From positions 5,146,001-5,210,000 of the forward strand of contig NC_135772.1 of assembly GCF_028453695.1 (NCBI RefSeq): a stretch of 64,000 nucleotides of DNA. Reading direction: 5' to 3'. The position numbers and the translations under genes are program-made. Origin of the DNA: Augochlora pura (Eukaryota > Arthropoda > Insecta > Hymenoptera > Halictidae). Under the pieces are notes generated by a model, which ran no database searches, was not told the origin of the DNA, and saw only the letters and a program-made list of their open reading frames with translations. Shown here one piece after another: positions 35,265-47,400 of the stretch; the stretch's first letter is position 1, and every line of letters begins with the position of its first letter.

Positions 35265-37830
35265 TAAGATATATAGAAGAAATGTCAGCGTGTTTTGTGC
35301 GCGAAGAGAGCGAGACGAGGACGTGAGAGGCGTGCTCGCGACGGTCCGAGCACTTGTCAACGCCACTTGAAGAGAGCGATAAGGGGAGTTTGTAGAAGAA
35401 ATGTCGGTATGCGAACATAGCACGCACTGCAGTGGTGATCGCTGTCCGTTCACACTAGAATATGTGTTGACACCCCAAAATAGTAGGTGGCTTTAACGGG
35501 AGAATGCAAAGGTAATTGTCCGGTACCAATTTTCCTAAAAAAATCGGCACATCGCTCCTCCTCTTGAAAAAGTGGCTTCTTAAAAGAAATCGTGAATTTC
35601 AAAATCGAAAAAATTGGGATGAAGAGTAACATTTTTGCCGTAGATATTCGCGGAGTAGCGTAGGAGCGTCGCCGAGCGTTTCAACAAACGGATTCATGAA
35701 CGCATATAAAGAAGTCGCGCCGTTAGAGAAGAGCGATCCTTCAGATCTATTGGACAATAAAGCGGCGTGTACACTCTTCATGGCGGCGAGTCGGAAACGA
35801 GTATCTGAACGTCGTGTTTAACTCTATTGGAATATACGATGCTATATCCGGAATTTCGTTCCAGACCGTTAAGACACTAGATTCCACTTTATCGGCACCG
35901 TAATGGTTATATAGCTGTTAAAGTTGCCCCTCATACAACTTTTCCAATCTTATCTTCACGTATGGCTTCTCCCTCCCTGTCCTTTCCTGTCCTGCACACT
36001 TCCCTTTCGCACGTCCTCTCTCGCTCTCTCTCCCTCCCTCTCTCTCTCTCTCTCTCTCCTGCTCTCTGTTACACAGAAACGGTCTCTGCTCTCTCTGTCT
36101 CTGCTCTCTCTCCTGCTCTCCTCGCCGTTGCGGAGGAAAAGCGGAAAGGATTTAGTTAAATTGGACTGCATGCGAGGAGTTGTCGGTTAGATTTGTTCAA
36201 GCATCAGAGAGCGCTGACCGTTGTAAAAGCACTCGTACCGGTACCAGGCAGAAGAGAAGAAATGTAGAGGCGGCGGCAGGTCGTGGTTACGGAGAATGCA
36301 ATGTCTTTCTCCTTTCTTTTTATTTGGGATTGCCATTGAGCGTGTTGGTGACCAGGTTGTCGATACGTGCTCGGCATCCCGATCCGACGACGCTTCAGTC
36401 CTATTCCCTGGTAGAACTCGAAATTGTATGGTATTTCCTACTGGATTGCTGGAATCTGCCTAACTCGATACCATCCCTCGATACTTTCCCCCGGGATCGT
36501 TTTTTGATTCGTGCCGCAAATATGAGCACCTTCAAACAATCTCGCTGCGTTCAGCAAAAACCTTGCGCCTAGAATATTTTCAATGTCGCGCGCCGATTTC
36601 GTTACCTCCCCTCTCCTTTCGATGTAAAGTCGTTTCAAAATCGCACATGCCACGGTAGAAACACGAAACTTGCTATTTATGAATTTATATAGCAACCAAA
36701 TAATTTCCAGGTATTCCGCATTGCAAATGATAAATTTTGTAGTCGGCGATGGAAACTATTTTCCAACTCGAATTTGTCTTGCAGGAATTAAACTGTGCAG
36801 ACGAGCCATTCACAGTTTGTTATTTTTGACGTGTCACGAGATGTCGGATGGAACAAGAGAAGACTGTTGCTTGATTTACGCAAACAAACCTACGGGAGTG
36901 ATTTATAGAAATGGGTAAGGTTGCCAAACGCACGCGGTCGCGAGCCTGTATCATTAAGGTTGGCAATAATTTCACGCAATTGATTAGAACTAGTCGCCGT
37001 ATTTAATTGCCTGTCGCGCGGTCACCTTGTTATTTATTTGCTGCGCGGCCGAACATTATGATAGTCGGCGATTTTTCAGACGGCGGGAACTAGAACGACT
37101 AACACGCAAGGTAAATCGCTTTGGACGAATAATTCCGTTCAACGCGCGCTCAACACGTTCGAGGAAGAATTTCAGACTTTCGAAGTATTAATAGCGCGAT
37201 TAATAAATGTTCACGTTCTACATTCTACATTATACGGTATGTATAACATCTAATATTGCCGGTGAACATGTCGTATGCTTCAATAACGTTTCATAAATAT
37301 TTCATTAGACTCTGGCAAAGTGTTAATGGTAGAACCCATTTAATTTGCCATGCGTCAACTGGTGTTTGTATCATAATCCATAAGCTTTGACATTGAAAAT
37401 ACTAATTTTGCTAACGTTGCAAGATGCTGCACTAAATGTTGCAGATGCTGTTCAAAGACCTCCTTCGCAACAATAATGATAATGACGATAATAATGATAA
37501 TAAATATATCTAAAAAAAAAACGAAGATATAGCTCCATATATCTCTACACGACACGATGAAGAACCAGTCGATTAGTATGTCTTATTTTTCTGAAAACAT
37601 GCTCGTAAACTTGTGATGCACTAACCCTGGCACATTTTTCGCTAACATCTATTTGCGGAACATGTTTCCATAGGATAACTGGATAATCCGGAGGCGGCTT
37701 TTCTATGAAAAATTCAGTGCTGCAATTAAATCAAGGAAACGAGCGACGCGACGTCTTGATAATATTACGGTATAGCGTTAGGGGGGGCTAGAGATAGTTA
37801 CGGGGATCCGTCTGCTAGGTTGAGTAACAC
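35265..37830. other. Non-coding stretch, no gene recognised
   Basis: No gene is recognisable. The stretch holds the CT tract at 36014-36122 and a plus-strand frame of 130 codons at 36180-36572, which starts at a non-ATG codon and has no motif. A short TTATTATCATTATTATCG-like repeat lies near 37470-37505. Confidence 0.55.
36014..36122 (+). repeat. CT-rich microsatellite
   Basis: CTCTCT repeats are interrupted by CCCTCC and CTGTCTCTG units. The tract yields artefactual Ser/Leu frames on the plus strand and Arg/Glu frames on the minus strand. Confidence 0.9.
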
Positions 37831-37834
37831 GTTC

Positions 37835-37935
37835 TAGTTAATGGGGTGAAAATCACTGAACCCCTCGTCGGTATAACCTAACTGTGCGATATACAATTCC
37901 TGCTTAAGCCACGGATAACGACAGCACGGTTGAGT
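37835..37935 (+). repeat. Duplicated element with AATGGGGTGAAAATCACT, copy 1
   Basis: This matches 38515-38615 in the same orientation about 680 bases further on. The first shared block is TAATGGGGTGAAAATCACT followed by AACCCCTCGTC. The second, about 60 bases later, is GCTTAAGCCA followed by GATAA-A-CA. The interval between the blocks is poorly conserved in sequence but nearly constant in length. No frame of note is present. Confidence 0.65.
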
Positions 37936-38061
37936 TACTGTTATTACTTGGTGCCGCTATCGGCTTCGATAATCGATAATACTGATTAAAAGTAGTCAAG
38001 GCGGCAGTTTCTCCGTAGTTGCATACAAAACGGTCAACAGCTCGGCAAATAAATAATGTAC

Positions 38062-38100
38062 ATGCGTGCGCGCACACACGCACGCGTGTGCATTTAAATG
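38062..38100 (+). repeat. Alternating GC/AC tract with palindromes
   Basis: The run TGCGTGCGCGCACACACGCA contains the palindrome GTGCGCGCAC. It is followed by CACGCGTG and then by the palindrome CATTTAAATG (38091-38100). It lies between the two copies of the duplicated element. Confidence 0.7.
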
Positions 38101-38514
38101 GTTACACGTACGCATTGTCGCGGCGACGTGTTCAACCATGCGCAACCCTTGAAAGATAGTTTAAAAAAAGGATGCCAGTTGATTTTAAACGGTCGAGAAC
38201 ACGTTTTCGAATAAGTTTAAATTAATAGTGTTCACGGTCCTGAAGGTCTGCTGCATTAGCACATTAGAACACTGTTCTAATATTTTTAAGTAGGAACAAA
38301 ATCGACAATGATCTTAGATACCTTTAGGTACTTTGACCTTACCGAAATCATCGGGATGGTAAAAATTGCGACAGATCGATTCGTCGAGAGTTTAGAGACC
38401 CACCGCGCGATCCATTTACCGGCGTAGATGTTGCTGGATTGCTGGATAACGGTCGGAGAACTATCCCGACGATCGTAGCGCGATTTCTGTCCGCGGGATA
38501 AGGCATCGTAGCTG

Positions 38515-38615
38515 GAGTAATGGGGTGAAAATCACTTAACCCCTCGTCAATGCGAGGAGGCGAACGCGAGGCGCGTTATTCAATTCGCGCTTAAGCCAAC
38601 GATAATAACATCAGC
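38515..38615 (+). repeat. Duplicated element with AATGGGGTGAAAATCACT, copy 2
   Basis: This is the downstream partner of 37835-37935. The first block (AATGGGGTGAAAATCACTTA then ACCCCTCGTC) differs from copy 1 at one base in about 30. The CGCTTAAGCCAACGATAA block lies at 38589-38606. Strong conservation of both blocks with free drift between them is what a functional element or a structured sequence would show, but a transposed repeat could also look like this. Confidence 0.65.
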
Positions 38616-38833
38616 CGGCGGCAGGCGGCGTGCAAAGTCAAGGACTGACGTAGCGGTGAAGATTTACGGGCACGGGCTGGGGCATGCATCCTGTATGAAT
38701 GTCGGGGCAGCTTGTAATAATTCAACTCCGCGGCCACACCTCGGCCACTTCCCGTCTGCAGTCTGGCAGGGCACGACCACCAAGCGGACTGCTGCTCCGT
38801 TGCGGAGGGGTTTCCGGTAACTGCGCGGTCGAC

Positions 38834-38840
38834 ATCTCTC

Positions 38841-38917
<77 letters not shown>

Positions 38918-38970
38918 TCCGCTCTCCTCTCTCACCTCCTCTGTTCTCCTCTCTCTCCTCCTCTCTTCTC
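38834..38970 (+). repeat. Long CT microsatellite
   Basis: About 135 bases are nearly pure CT dinucleotides with a few TTTC and TCC interruptions, and CT-rich DNA continues to about 39120. The two 159-codon frames that overlap it, one on each strand, are compositional artefacts. Confidence 0.92.
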
Positions 38971-39124
38971 CACGGCGAGCTCCCTGTTTCCCTCCACCAC
39001 CGTATCTCCGGATCTATTCCTCTCTGTCCACCGGTTTCTTCCTTCCTCCAGCGTCTCTCTCTCACTCTCTCTATCCCTCCCTCTTTCTCTGTCCACTCCC
39101 CTCCGACTCTCCGCCACTCCCCTC

Positions 39125-42100
39125 CGAACAGCCACCCTTATCCGAGAGAGCTCGACCCAAGAGAGCGAAGAGCTCTGATATATCGGCCGCACACATTGCA
39201 CTGGATGGAACGCAATATGTCCACCGAGAAAGGCAATAACCATTAGGTCCCGAGAAAACTGCCCCATTTCAAACGACACGAACGGTCGAATATCAGGAAA
39301 TTTATATCTGGTAGCCTTCCCACCCTTCCGGCCACCCTTCGGCCACCCTGCGCCCCTCCCGGCCTCTATCTTCGCCCCTCCGCCGGGGGGCCGCCACCTT
39401 CTTCGTCCCATTCGTCGAACCCGGGCGCGAGTCGTAGAGATCGGAGCCGGCTCGGAGGAGGCTCCGAGACATATCGTGCAGAGTGGAAAAGGTTATAAAC
39501 GTGGAGGCAACTCGCTGGGGAGGTCGGCCAAAGTTTTCGTGAGGGACCTTATATAGCGGCGAGGACCGGCGGAGGGTACGTCCGCGTCCCGCTTTATACG
39601 ATCGGATATGAAGTGGTTGGTCACGTGCTCGTGGCCAACCAACGGTGTTACCTACTCAGCTCCACCGATTTGTCCGGCTATGTCGAAAATCTTTCTACGG
39701 TCGTTGCTTTCGCTTCCCCCGTACGATATACAGACACGCGCACACACACACGCGAACCCTCTCTCTCTCTCGACACACGAGCGAACGCTCGCGGCTGCAA
39801 CGTGTCCGTGGATGCGTCCCAGTAAATACGAAAGGTTTCGCGAACGCATGCACTCGACAGTGGATACGTACGCGAAGCTGATAAGTGAGAGCCTGCACAC
39901 ATGCGATGAAACGAACACGCCCACAAACCACACAACCAATAAATTTGATGTTTTAGGTTCTGGGTCTAGGCTAAGCACGGGCTCGATATAGACCGGGTCA
40001 AGGCTAACCCTAGGCTAACTTTGGATCGCTCCTCGAGCGGGTTCATTCTCTGGACGTACGCAAACACGTTTGAACCCTTAAACGGGCTCTCAAAAGAGAC
40101 TGCCAAATTTGAATTTGTTACACGAGTAGACGCTAAATCATCGCGCAGCCGAACCCCATCAATTTTCGTTGGAGACGATGTATCGAACCGAATTCGAGAA
40201 GATTTAACGTGCAGCTCCAACCCAAAGGTTTATCCAACGATGTATCGAACCGTTATAAATTCAGATTACAGTCTAATTGATACTTTTGCCGTCACCTCGG
40301 ATAATTGCGCGGACGTATTAATAAATTCGTAGATCCGCCGAATTTGATGTTTCCGTCCGTAACACGGGCCGTACGAGACCCGTCTAATTTTATGCGGGCC
40401 GGTTGATGGAAACGATAAATCAGCAAACGCCGTCTGTGCTTCAGAAGTGTGTAAAGATCAGGTTTATCCTCGTCGCGGATTCTCATAAATTATGTAAACG
40501 GATTACACGGATACGCGATCGAGAGACATTTATTTCGTTCCCCGGGCGAGATTTATTCCGCGACAGCGTCTTACAGTTTTTTTTTCTTTCCGAGGGAATT
40601 CGCGCCCCTCGCCTTTCGAGCGCACCCGCGAACGGAAGCCTTCTATTAGTTTCAACGTCGATGATGCAAGCATCGTCCGCGGGATCTGAATATTTATATC
40701 GCCGATAAAAGATAAACACATCATCCGCACGATATAAATGGCGGATTTATGGCTGGAGCCGAAACGTAGGCGTCGTTCCGTCGACTGCAGGAGAAATATT
40801 ACGCGTTGCTCTTTCCGTGCGACGACGGCCGAGAGCTGTCACGTAACAAATGCTCGTAGCCGACACTCGTAAACTAGACTCGCGCTAAAAGCCTTCGTTG
40901 CCCTTTCTTCCCCGTTCAAGAATGTCAGACTTATTTTATGTTTCGTCGCCGCTCGGAGACGGTTTCACCGGCATCGACGTTAATTGAGTTTCGACCGACG
41001 AATCCCAACGTTTCGATCGTTTCCAGACAGCTCCCTCGGAATCCGCGATCTTTTATGCCCTCGCTCAATCTTCGGATCGGCTGTAACTTCGAAACGATTC
41101 CCCGCGCATTTGCAAAATTGTGCAACTTCCTCTCGACGTTGCGCAACCCCTGCAAATTATTTTCTAAAAAGCTCTACGCTTTAAATCGAATATTCTTTCT
41201 CTTGGGAAATTATTAAAAGATGTCCTTCGAGCCCTCTGGTAAACACAGCGTTAAACAGAGATTACCAAGGGGGTGTCTCTCAACGCCTTCGGTAAAAATA
41301 GCGGCGAGCTTCGCGCTATTTTATTTTCGGTAACTACCCAATTTTGCCAGAAATGCGGGGAATCCGTAGTCTACCGATGAAAAACAGGGGAGCGTTTGCT
41401 GTAATAAAAATTAAAAGCCGCTCGACGACGAGATTTCGGAAGCGAAACGAGTGCGGCGAGGGGGTGGGGGCAACGGTCTCCCCGCGCGTTCACGAGAATT
41501 CCGTGAAAATATCGGAGCCACTAATCGGTATCTGGCCGCAAAATTCGAGAAAGACCAACCGGCTGGAATATTAGACGTTCCGTTAAGAGGTGAGAATCGA
41601 CGTATCTGCGGCACGTCGTAACGTACATCGAGTACGGAGCCCGAGGCGAGCGGGTACAGCACGGATCCGCAGACAGAAATTGCTTTTCCCCTATAAGGCG
41701 CCATTATCACGCACCATCTTGTTCGAATGGCTTCGTAAAATGCCAAACTGGGAACTCGGTATTGCTGTGTCCAGCGCTGCGGTCAGCTTTGACCGTCGCA
41801 AAAACTTCTCCCCTCCGTTCCCACCGTAACGTCTGGTCCCCTCCCGCGTTCCCGCGTTCCCGCTTCGCCCGCAGAGAGACACGATTGTGCGGGGAAATTG
41901 TGGTTGCTCTTTCTCTTCGTGTCCTCTTTACATCGTCTATGATCCCCGCGCTTTCGCCTTTTCTTTTTCTAACATGGAGTGGAAGCACTTTTCTTCGAGG
42001 GTGTTGGAGTGTGCGGAGAACATCGTCTGGCGAAAAGAGGGCGCCAGTTGGCGGAGGGACGGAGAAAGAGCCACGGATAGGTCGGCGTAATATCACCGGG

Positions 42101-43175
42101 CTACCTTGCACACGCTGGCCAAACATAACGGTGCAACTTTTGCCAAATGATGCCATCCGTTTAATTTCTTGGAACGACTGAGCGGACGTTTTCCGGGCGA
42201 AATATTAATAACGCGCCACGCCCACGCCGGGATTCCATGACTGTTACGTTGCAAAACTTTGTTATACTTTGTACGGGGGCTTGCCCAACGATCTGCAAAG
42301 CCTGCCCCCTCCCCCGCGAAGGCTATGCGCGCTTTTTAATCGTTATCATTTCTTCGCTCAACGGAATCGGGGCTTCTTCTCCAAGCGTTTCGTAACCTAA
42401 TCGTTTCGTACAAGTTCATAGCATGAAAGAATAAAAGTCTCGATGCTGACAATTTGCTGACAAAAATATAGCTATTAATCGAAATAGTATTTTCTTAATA
42501 AAGTGTACCGGAAATAATTATTTCCTATGATTAATATCTGTGAGAGAAAATATATCTACGATATAATAATTTTGACAGGATCCTCTGTCAAACATTTGGC
42601 ACCAGCCACTTTTTATTAAATAACAAGATTCTGATCCACGATGGTCAGCTATTCACAGACGGTTTCAATATCCTCGCCGCAACGCCAGATGTTGACCGAG
42701 CTTTCTAAATCTTTGACTTTTCTTCGAAAACTTACTTTCATAAGTTTTCTTTCTACACTGAAATCTTCAATAAGATTTATTCTTATATCGATCCAGTGTC
42801 GGTAATGCATTTAACAAGAAAAGTACAGATTAGTGCAGTATAATATTAGCATCTAGAATTATTTCAACGCGTATGTTAAAAGTTATGAAACTATGAGCGA
42901 CGAGGAAGTCGAGGGACGATGAAAATCTTCAATGTCGTTCCTTCTATTTCGGTAGCTGAGATTAAGATCCTGTCATGTCGAATAGAATTTTTCATTGTTT
43001 ATGTAACATCACCGTACCAGTTTGCTCACAATGTTACGAAGATTTACTAGAATCTTACTATGTCCGCTTGGCAAACCAGTTTTATTCCTGTGTTCGAAAC
43101 TTTTGGCAACCAAAAAGCTCTCAATTCTTTCATAATTTGACAGCATTTTACCAAAACATCTGAAAATCTGACGAA
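39125..43175. other. CpG-rich non-coding DNA, no gene recognised
   Basis: No gene is recognisable, although 39200-42200 is CpG-rich and carries several frames of 100-150 codons on both strands at once; none has a motif. TTATATAGCGGCG at 39549 and TTTATACGATCGG near 39593 look TATA-like in a GC-rich setting and could mark a promoter, without other support. A CTAGGCTAA motif repeats at about 39967 and 40010. Confidence 0.5.
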
Positions 43176-43182
43176 ATCAAGT

Positions 43183-43296
43183 AGGTATGGTAGGCCGGTT
43201 CTAAGGGGAAACCTTAGCCGCGGGGCAAGGGGTTAAATTGCCCCGCTGGTAAAGTTTCCTCTCAGATACCTGGATTAGAACCGGCCTAATATACCT
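43183..43296 (+). repeat. 114-base fold-back element
   Basis: The arms pair in several steps. AGGTAT (43183) pairs with ATACCT (43291-43296). TAGGCCGGTTCTAA (43191-43204) pairs exactly with TTAGAACCGGCCTA (43275-43288). GGGGAAACCTTA pairs with TAAAGTTTCCTC with few mismatches. GCGGGGCA (43220-43227) pairs with TGCCCCGC (43239-43246) around a small AGGGGTTAAAT loop. A 12-base bulge (TCAGATACCTGG) lies on the 3' side. It could be a fold-back MITE or the stem of a structured RNA. Confidence 0.7.
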
Positions 43297-43804
43297 AAAA
43301 AATCGAATCAACATTTTACTCGCGAGAAATCCTAATTTCCGTAACAATTTTCCCACGTTTGAATAAAAATGTTGCAACAAGTTGCGCGATAGTAAACGAT
43401 ATTTGACTCGCTATTCTGCAGGAGGGAATCACTCTTTTGTCTCGTTTCTTCGACAGAAGAAAAAAGTCGGGATAAACGAGCAGACAAAATGAAACAACGT
43501 TATTTATGGTGGAGTCTGACTTATGCGCAATGAAACATAAATATTTGTTTCTTCCTTGGAGATAACTCATAATATACGCACTATATAAATCCATTCGTCT
43601 TTCCAGCTGTGCCGGATTCCAACATGCCGCCGTCGTCGTTGCGGGAGATGCGTTCAATACATATTGCCTTTTACCTAGTGTCAAGACTTGTCTACCGAAA
43701 ATTAATTATCCTCCCCGTAGGTTCGCCGTTGTTATACAAAACGGATGTTCCACGATTATATATATTTATAGCTTTCGCTCGCGCTCTCTCCCTCCCTCCC
43801 TCTC

Positions 43805-43840
43805 TACAGTAATGGTGCGGGAGTCGACACCATTACTGTA
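43805..43840 (+). repeat. Perfect 13-bp inverted repeat with 10-base loop
   Basis: TACAGTAATGGTG (43805-43817) is the exact reverse complement of CACCATTACTGTA (43828-43840). The loop is CGGGAGTCGA. It lies between a CT-rich tract and the satellite that starts at 43940. Confidence 0.8.
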
Positions 43841-43939
43841 TTCCTGCACGCTTTTCTTATTCCCTAAGTGATTAGTCAACACGTGGCCTGTGACAGATTT
43901 AAACGAGTTGACTTTTTAATACTAATACGTGGGTTGTAT

Positions 43940-44460
43940 CTCATTTTTGGACTTTGGGCGAGTTTTCAATCAGTTTCCCGTGGAGCAATTTGGACTTTAG
44001 GGAGCTTAAATTGAAGCTGGAAGTGCCTACTGTACGAGCCCAGAACGTACATTCCCGTGGAATGTGCTCGGATTTTTTTATGATTTTTTGAATCAAATAA
44101 TCGGGGGTATGAGGCCGGCTGGGGCTCATTTTTGGACTTTGGGCGAGTTTTCAATAACTTTCCGTGGAGCAATTTGGACTTCAGGTAGCTTAAATTGAAG
44201 CTGAAAGTGTCTACTTTACGATACCGAAACCTACATTACCCTAAAACGGTCTGGGATTTTTTTATGATTTTTTGAATCAAATAATCGGGCGTATGAGGCC
44301 GTCTGGGGCTCATTTTTGGACTTTGGGCGAGTTTTCAATAACTTTCCCGTGGAGCAATTTGGACTTCAGGTAGCTTAAATTGAAGCTGAAAGTGTCTACT
44401 TTACGATACCGGAAACTACATTACCGTTAAACGGCTTGGGATTTTTTTATGATTTTTTTA
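43940..44460 (+). repeat. Tandem satellite, ~185-bp unit, about 2.8 copies
   Basis: Units begin CTCATTTTTGGACTTTGGGC at 43940, 44125 and 44309, giving periods of 185 and 184 bases; the third stops at about 44460. Units 2 and 3 share variants (AGTGTCTACTTTACGATACC) that differ from unit 1 (AGTGCCTACTGTACGAGCC), so they separated later. Minus-strand frames across it repeat with the unit and are not taken as coding. Confidence 0.9.
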
Positions 44461-44464
44461 ATCT

Positions 44465-47400
44465 ACTGTGGCTTTATTCTGACTTAAGATTGCGAGAAGC
44501 TATTTTTTCTGAATCTGTTTTAGACTCGTCTTCGGTAGATTCAACATATACATATATTTTCACCAGTAATGTACCGTACCAAGAAGCAATATCACGGATG
44601 ATGGTATGAACGAACGAAATCGAAAAACTTTCAATCCTCGAAGGGGCTATTGTAACAAACGTAGCCAATAAACGCCACGTATACTGTTAGACCTGGAATC
44701 GCAATAGAAACGCACCCTTGAGATCTACGGTGCTGGTTAAACTTATAAAAAGAATACGTCCAACGCCTTTTTGTTCTCGCATGACGTTAAACCTGCACCT
44801 ATCGACAGCTTCTACTTATAAATTATTTATGAACCGATATTGTAGCCCCCAATAGGATCTCGTTATCCTTTCGAACGTTACACAGCAAAATAGGTTTTGA
44901 AATAGAAAAAGCTATGCAAAAGCGAATCGATAATTTATGAAAATCATGTGGACAGTACAGAGTCCGAGTACGATAATTTAGCTTGGATCAATCGTGACAC
45001 GGCACCGCCTTCCGACTGTCAATAAAACGGCTATCGAATGGAGGAACGAAGACGAAGCGACGGTGCGCGATGCGTATCGTGTGTTTCATCGTATCGAGTA
45101 CATCGTCTCTATCGGTAATCGTTGAAACTTGATCGTCGGTGCGAAGGGGGGCTGCTCCGTAACGGGAAGAAGACGAAATGGGAGCGATGACAGGGTCTAA
45201 AAATGATTAACCGTCGCATGTTACACGGCACTAAACTAGGCTGATGCTCGCAGGGTGTGTGGCTCGAAAGATGAAGCTTCTCAGCATGAGTATTGAGACG
45301 TTCATTAGCGGCGGGTACACTCTCAGCGTGAGTCACTGTGCACGACGGCGTTACGTGTGGTCAAAAGGAGAAAGGGGAAGACAACCATCATTGACGGGTG
45401 ATGAAGGGTTGTCCCCTGCGGCGATCTTTCCTGCACCCGTGACCTGCGCGACTATACCGTGCCCGATGCACACGGTGTCGTGTATCCGCACAATATCCCA
45501 GCCTCGTTGGATCTCGTGTGTCGCGTCGCGTAGAATCCGCTTAAATTCGCTCTCGCATACGGACAGCTGTTGCGATACCTTCCTTTGTGCTTGCTTTCGT
45601 AGATATTAGCTTTAGCGAGCAAGTATACCAAAGTCTTGGAGAGTCGTAGACAATTTGTTTCCAAAGTGCGCGCCCAGCTCTGACAGAGCTCCGAAGAAAC
45701 GCTGTAAAAATGATTTTGATAGCTAGCTATACTTTCCAGCCTCGCAAGTCGGAAGCTGCTCTCGTGCCGGAAACACAATACGGAGAGGATGGGGTTAATA
45801 TCGAGACAGCTTGTTCGGTCGAACCGTCGACCTTTCGTGTTTTGCCGCGGCGTTACCCGCGACACGTTGTCTTGCTCGGTTTTCTCGGGTGGTGGTTCGT
45901 CGATCCGTTTGATTCGGTGCGTCATCCGTCTTCGTCCGCGGTGGCTCGGTCTCTTTTTGCGGTTCCATCCAACCCCTTCTGTGCAGGCTGGCTCGCTCCA
46001 CATACCGGCGTCGAAGCATCATTAGCCGGCATTGTACTCGCAACACGCATACCCACTCGAGGTAAGAGTTACCGCGACACCCGCTGCGCCACGGAGATCT
46101 GCGATAGAGTTAATGATGCTGGGACCGCGGCGATTTAACAATAAGCCGCATTATTTACAGTCGGCTCTCGGCTCCATTACCACCGGTTGTCCGCCTCACC
46201 TGGTCGTGCTCCTTTCTTTTTTCCCCTGTTATTCCCGGTGGTTCTGTCCCGCTTCCACCCGCGCACTCCCCCCCAGCCTCGCCGCTCCTCCCTTTCTCGT
46301 GCACGGGCTCGTACGTCTCGCGCGGCGGCTTGCATTACTTCACCGCAAATGCCCGAGGAGCAATATCAAACCTTTATAATCAGTCGGCACCTACCCCGCG
46401 TAACCGTATTTATGTTCGAGCTTATACTGCAACTAGTTTTATACCGATTCCTGTACTACAGAACTGCGCCCATTTGTTCCGACCGAACACCCGCCTGCTA
46501 TTACATAATTTCTGTGTTTATGCCGCTACTTTATAACTCGGCCGTGGACAAAACGAAACCCGTTTCGGATTTTCTATTCTCGTATTTGTCCCTCGCGACA
46601 ACGAGCTTTTCGCTGTGCATCTTTTTTACTTCTACGAGAAAATTATTATACCCGAGCTATTAATTTACGACATTCGGGTACCACGACCATGATGCTTCTC
46701 TGTATTCGACGAGCAAAGAGTTAGGACAAATTTGAAGACAATCGAGGGTTGAATCGACAGCTTTCCTCGGACAATTCATTAAACGACAATAGTAATTGTT
46801 GGGCGGAGCAAAGTAGCAACTTTCAGGGGTGTGGAGGAAGTACTCGAAGATAGGGGGGGTTGCTGGAATCCTTGAAAGGGGCGTAAACCTCGTTACGTTG
46901 CTCTTTGTCGAGACTTTTTAGGATGATTAAACGTTGAGACGAATTTTCAGCTGAGATATTCTTCATTTCCGCTGTTGAAAAATTTGCGAAAAAGCTTCGA
47001 AGACACATTTTCAAATACAAATAGCTAAGCGCCAGAGAGAAAATTCTAATCGCAGCCCATTAAATTGCTAATTTCAGAGGAGAAGATATCATTTGGATCG
47101 GATAGATTTACTTTAGAAGCGTGCGGGAGCTACAGCGTGGTAATAACTAGTGGGGTTTCAAGTTCGGTGAGGTTTAATTTTGGTTAAAGCTTGATTGCCG
47201 CTGAGGGAGGTTGCTTGTTACACCTTCTGTAAACCGGTGGCCAAAACGGTACACGCGACAACACACTTGGGAAATATACCTATGCCCGAGTTTCAATCAG
47301 AGCCCGTAATCCTGAGGATTTCACGGTGTCGTTATCCAAGCGATCGAAACGAGCCAAATAATCGCGCCTCGTACTTTCGCAATGTACGTTTCAATGGTTC

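Noticed and set aside
38664..39411. Overlapping frames of 133-159 codons on both strands
   Set aside because: They run through a CT/GA microsatellite and its CT-rich extension. Arg/Glu or Ser/Leu repeats on opposite strands are compositional artefacts.
43940..44172. Minus-strand frames of 60-70 codons in the satellite
   Set aside because: Two frames repeat with the 185-base unit, and the periods (185 and 184) are not multiples of three, so no frame is maintained.
45452..46138. Minus-strand frame of 183 codons and plus-strand frame of 142 codons
   Set aside because: The longest frames without microsatellite, but they overlap each other in CpG-rich DNA where stop codons are rare. Neither shows a motif, membrane segment or splice context.
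46832..47020. Minus-strand frame ending in a Pro-rich tail
   Set aside because: Short (65 codons), no motif, and composition matches neighbouring non-coding DNA.
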